From NCBI RefSeq assembly GCF_023544665.1, contig NZ_JAMJFL010000003.1, positions 297,550 through 361,549 on the forward strand: a stretch of 64,000 nt of DNA, read 5' to 3'. Of this stretch, positions 63,864 to 64,000 are shown in pieces; the stretch's first letter is position 1; each line of letters opens with the position of its first letter. The stretch is from Streptomyces sp. YS415 (GTDB lineage: Bacteria > Actinomycetota > Actinomycetes > Streptomycetales > Streptomycetaceae). Position numbers and translations under genes: made by a program. The notes under the pieces were generated by a model. That model worked only from the letters and a program-made list of their open reading frames with translations. It did not search any database and was not told the origin of the DNA.

Positions 63864-64000
63864 ATGAGCCAGCAGGGGGGAAGGCCCACCGGTCGGGACG
63901 ACGACTGGTGGATGGAGCTGTACGACGACAGGACCGAGGACACCGGTCCCGCGGCCGCCCCGGATTCTCTCGACGACCGGTTCGCCTCGGCGTCGACCGC
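63864..64000 (+). CDS. Start of an unidentified gene (partial)
   Basis: ATG 63864 opens a frame that stays open to the window edge: MSQQGGRPTGRDDDWWMELY then DDRTEDTGPAAAPDSLDDRF. The acidic, Trp-containing N-terminus is cytosolic and lacks a signal peptide. A DWWMELYDD-type opening occurs in conserved Streptomyces proteins of unknown function. The family cannot be named from 45 residues. Confidence 0.6.
   Translation, partial: MSQQGGRPTGRDDDWWMELYDDRTEDTGPAAAPDSLDDRFASAST

Overview
The window is about 72% G+C by eye, with strong third-position GC bias, short intergenic gaps and many ATGA/GTGA start-stop overlaps. Gene content (cys/sir sulfate cluster, alditol oxidase aldO, BrkB, DUF456 and secreted CBM13/CBM2 proteins) points to a Streptomyces chromosome. 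From memory, gene order matches the part of the S. coelicolor chromosome that holds the cys cluster and aldO. No rRNA, tRNA, IS element, phage or CRISPR array was seen.

Region 1 (1-10990): two small + strand genes converge on a nine-gene minus-strand operon. Read from its promoter side, the operon encodes a beta-rich scaffold-like protein, a P-loop GTPase with zinc ribbons, a large GAP1-type protein, a membrane-anchored zinc-ribbon P-loop GTPase, a 39-aa membrane microprotein, a TerY-like vWA protein, a PP2C phosphatase and a Ser/Thr kinase with a zinc ribbon. This is the layout of the 'TerY-P triad plus double GTPase' systems predicted by comparative genomics to act in conflict or stress signalling. 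Their biochemistry is essentially unknown, and this is the best candidate in the window for an undescribed system.

Region 2 (11123-20560): a complete assimilatory sulfate operon (sulfite reductase, zinc-ribbon microprotein, cysH, cysC, cysD, cysN, SsuABC-like transporter, sirohydrochlorin chelatase). It is preceded by a 27-codon leader ORF of the actinobacterial 'RRHVDL' type, a downstream hairpin and upstream dyads, which together suggest attenuation plus repressor control.

Region 3 (20566-36511): housekeeping and accessory genes. These are a GNAT, a secreted protein, a GAF regulator with an AidB-like acyl-CoA dehydrogenase, BrkB, an NmrA-like reductase with divergent AraC genes, VOC, ThuA, a LacI regulator and hydroxyacid dehydrogenase that share an operator, a carboxylesterase, and mmuM. 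Downstream of mmuM lie three decayed tandem copies of its own 3' end.

Region 4 (36548-56493): an FAD monooxygenase, then carbohydrate genes. These are a GH43 plus CBM13 galactanase-like protein, an SGNH esterase and a DUF2264 protein, and a few kb further a sugar ABC transporter, GH2 beta-galactosidase and ROK regulator, ending with aldO. Together they could harvest plant arabinogalactan or pectin side chains. Between them sit a TetR gene with a doubled operator, an EEP hydrolase with a lectin-like tail, and a Tat-exported PHP phosphoesterase with a natural poly-His N-terminus.

Region 5 (56670-64000): a radical SAM protein with an unusual CX8CX2C motif, a membrane protein fusing a sigma-like HTH and zinc finger to an extracellular cellulose-binding domain, a 23-codon ORF ahead of rsgA, an alkylation-repair pair (Ada/AlkA fusion plus ogt), a GC-rich minisatellite, a DUF456 protein and the start of an unidentified gene.
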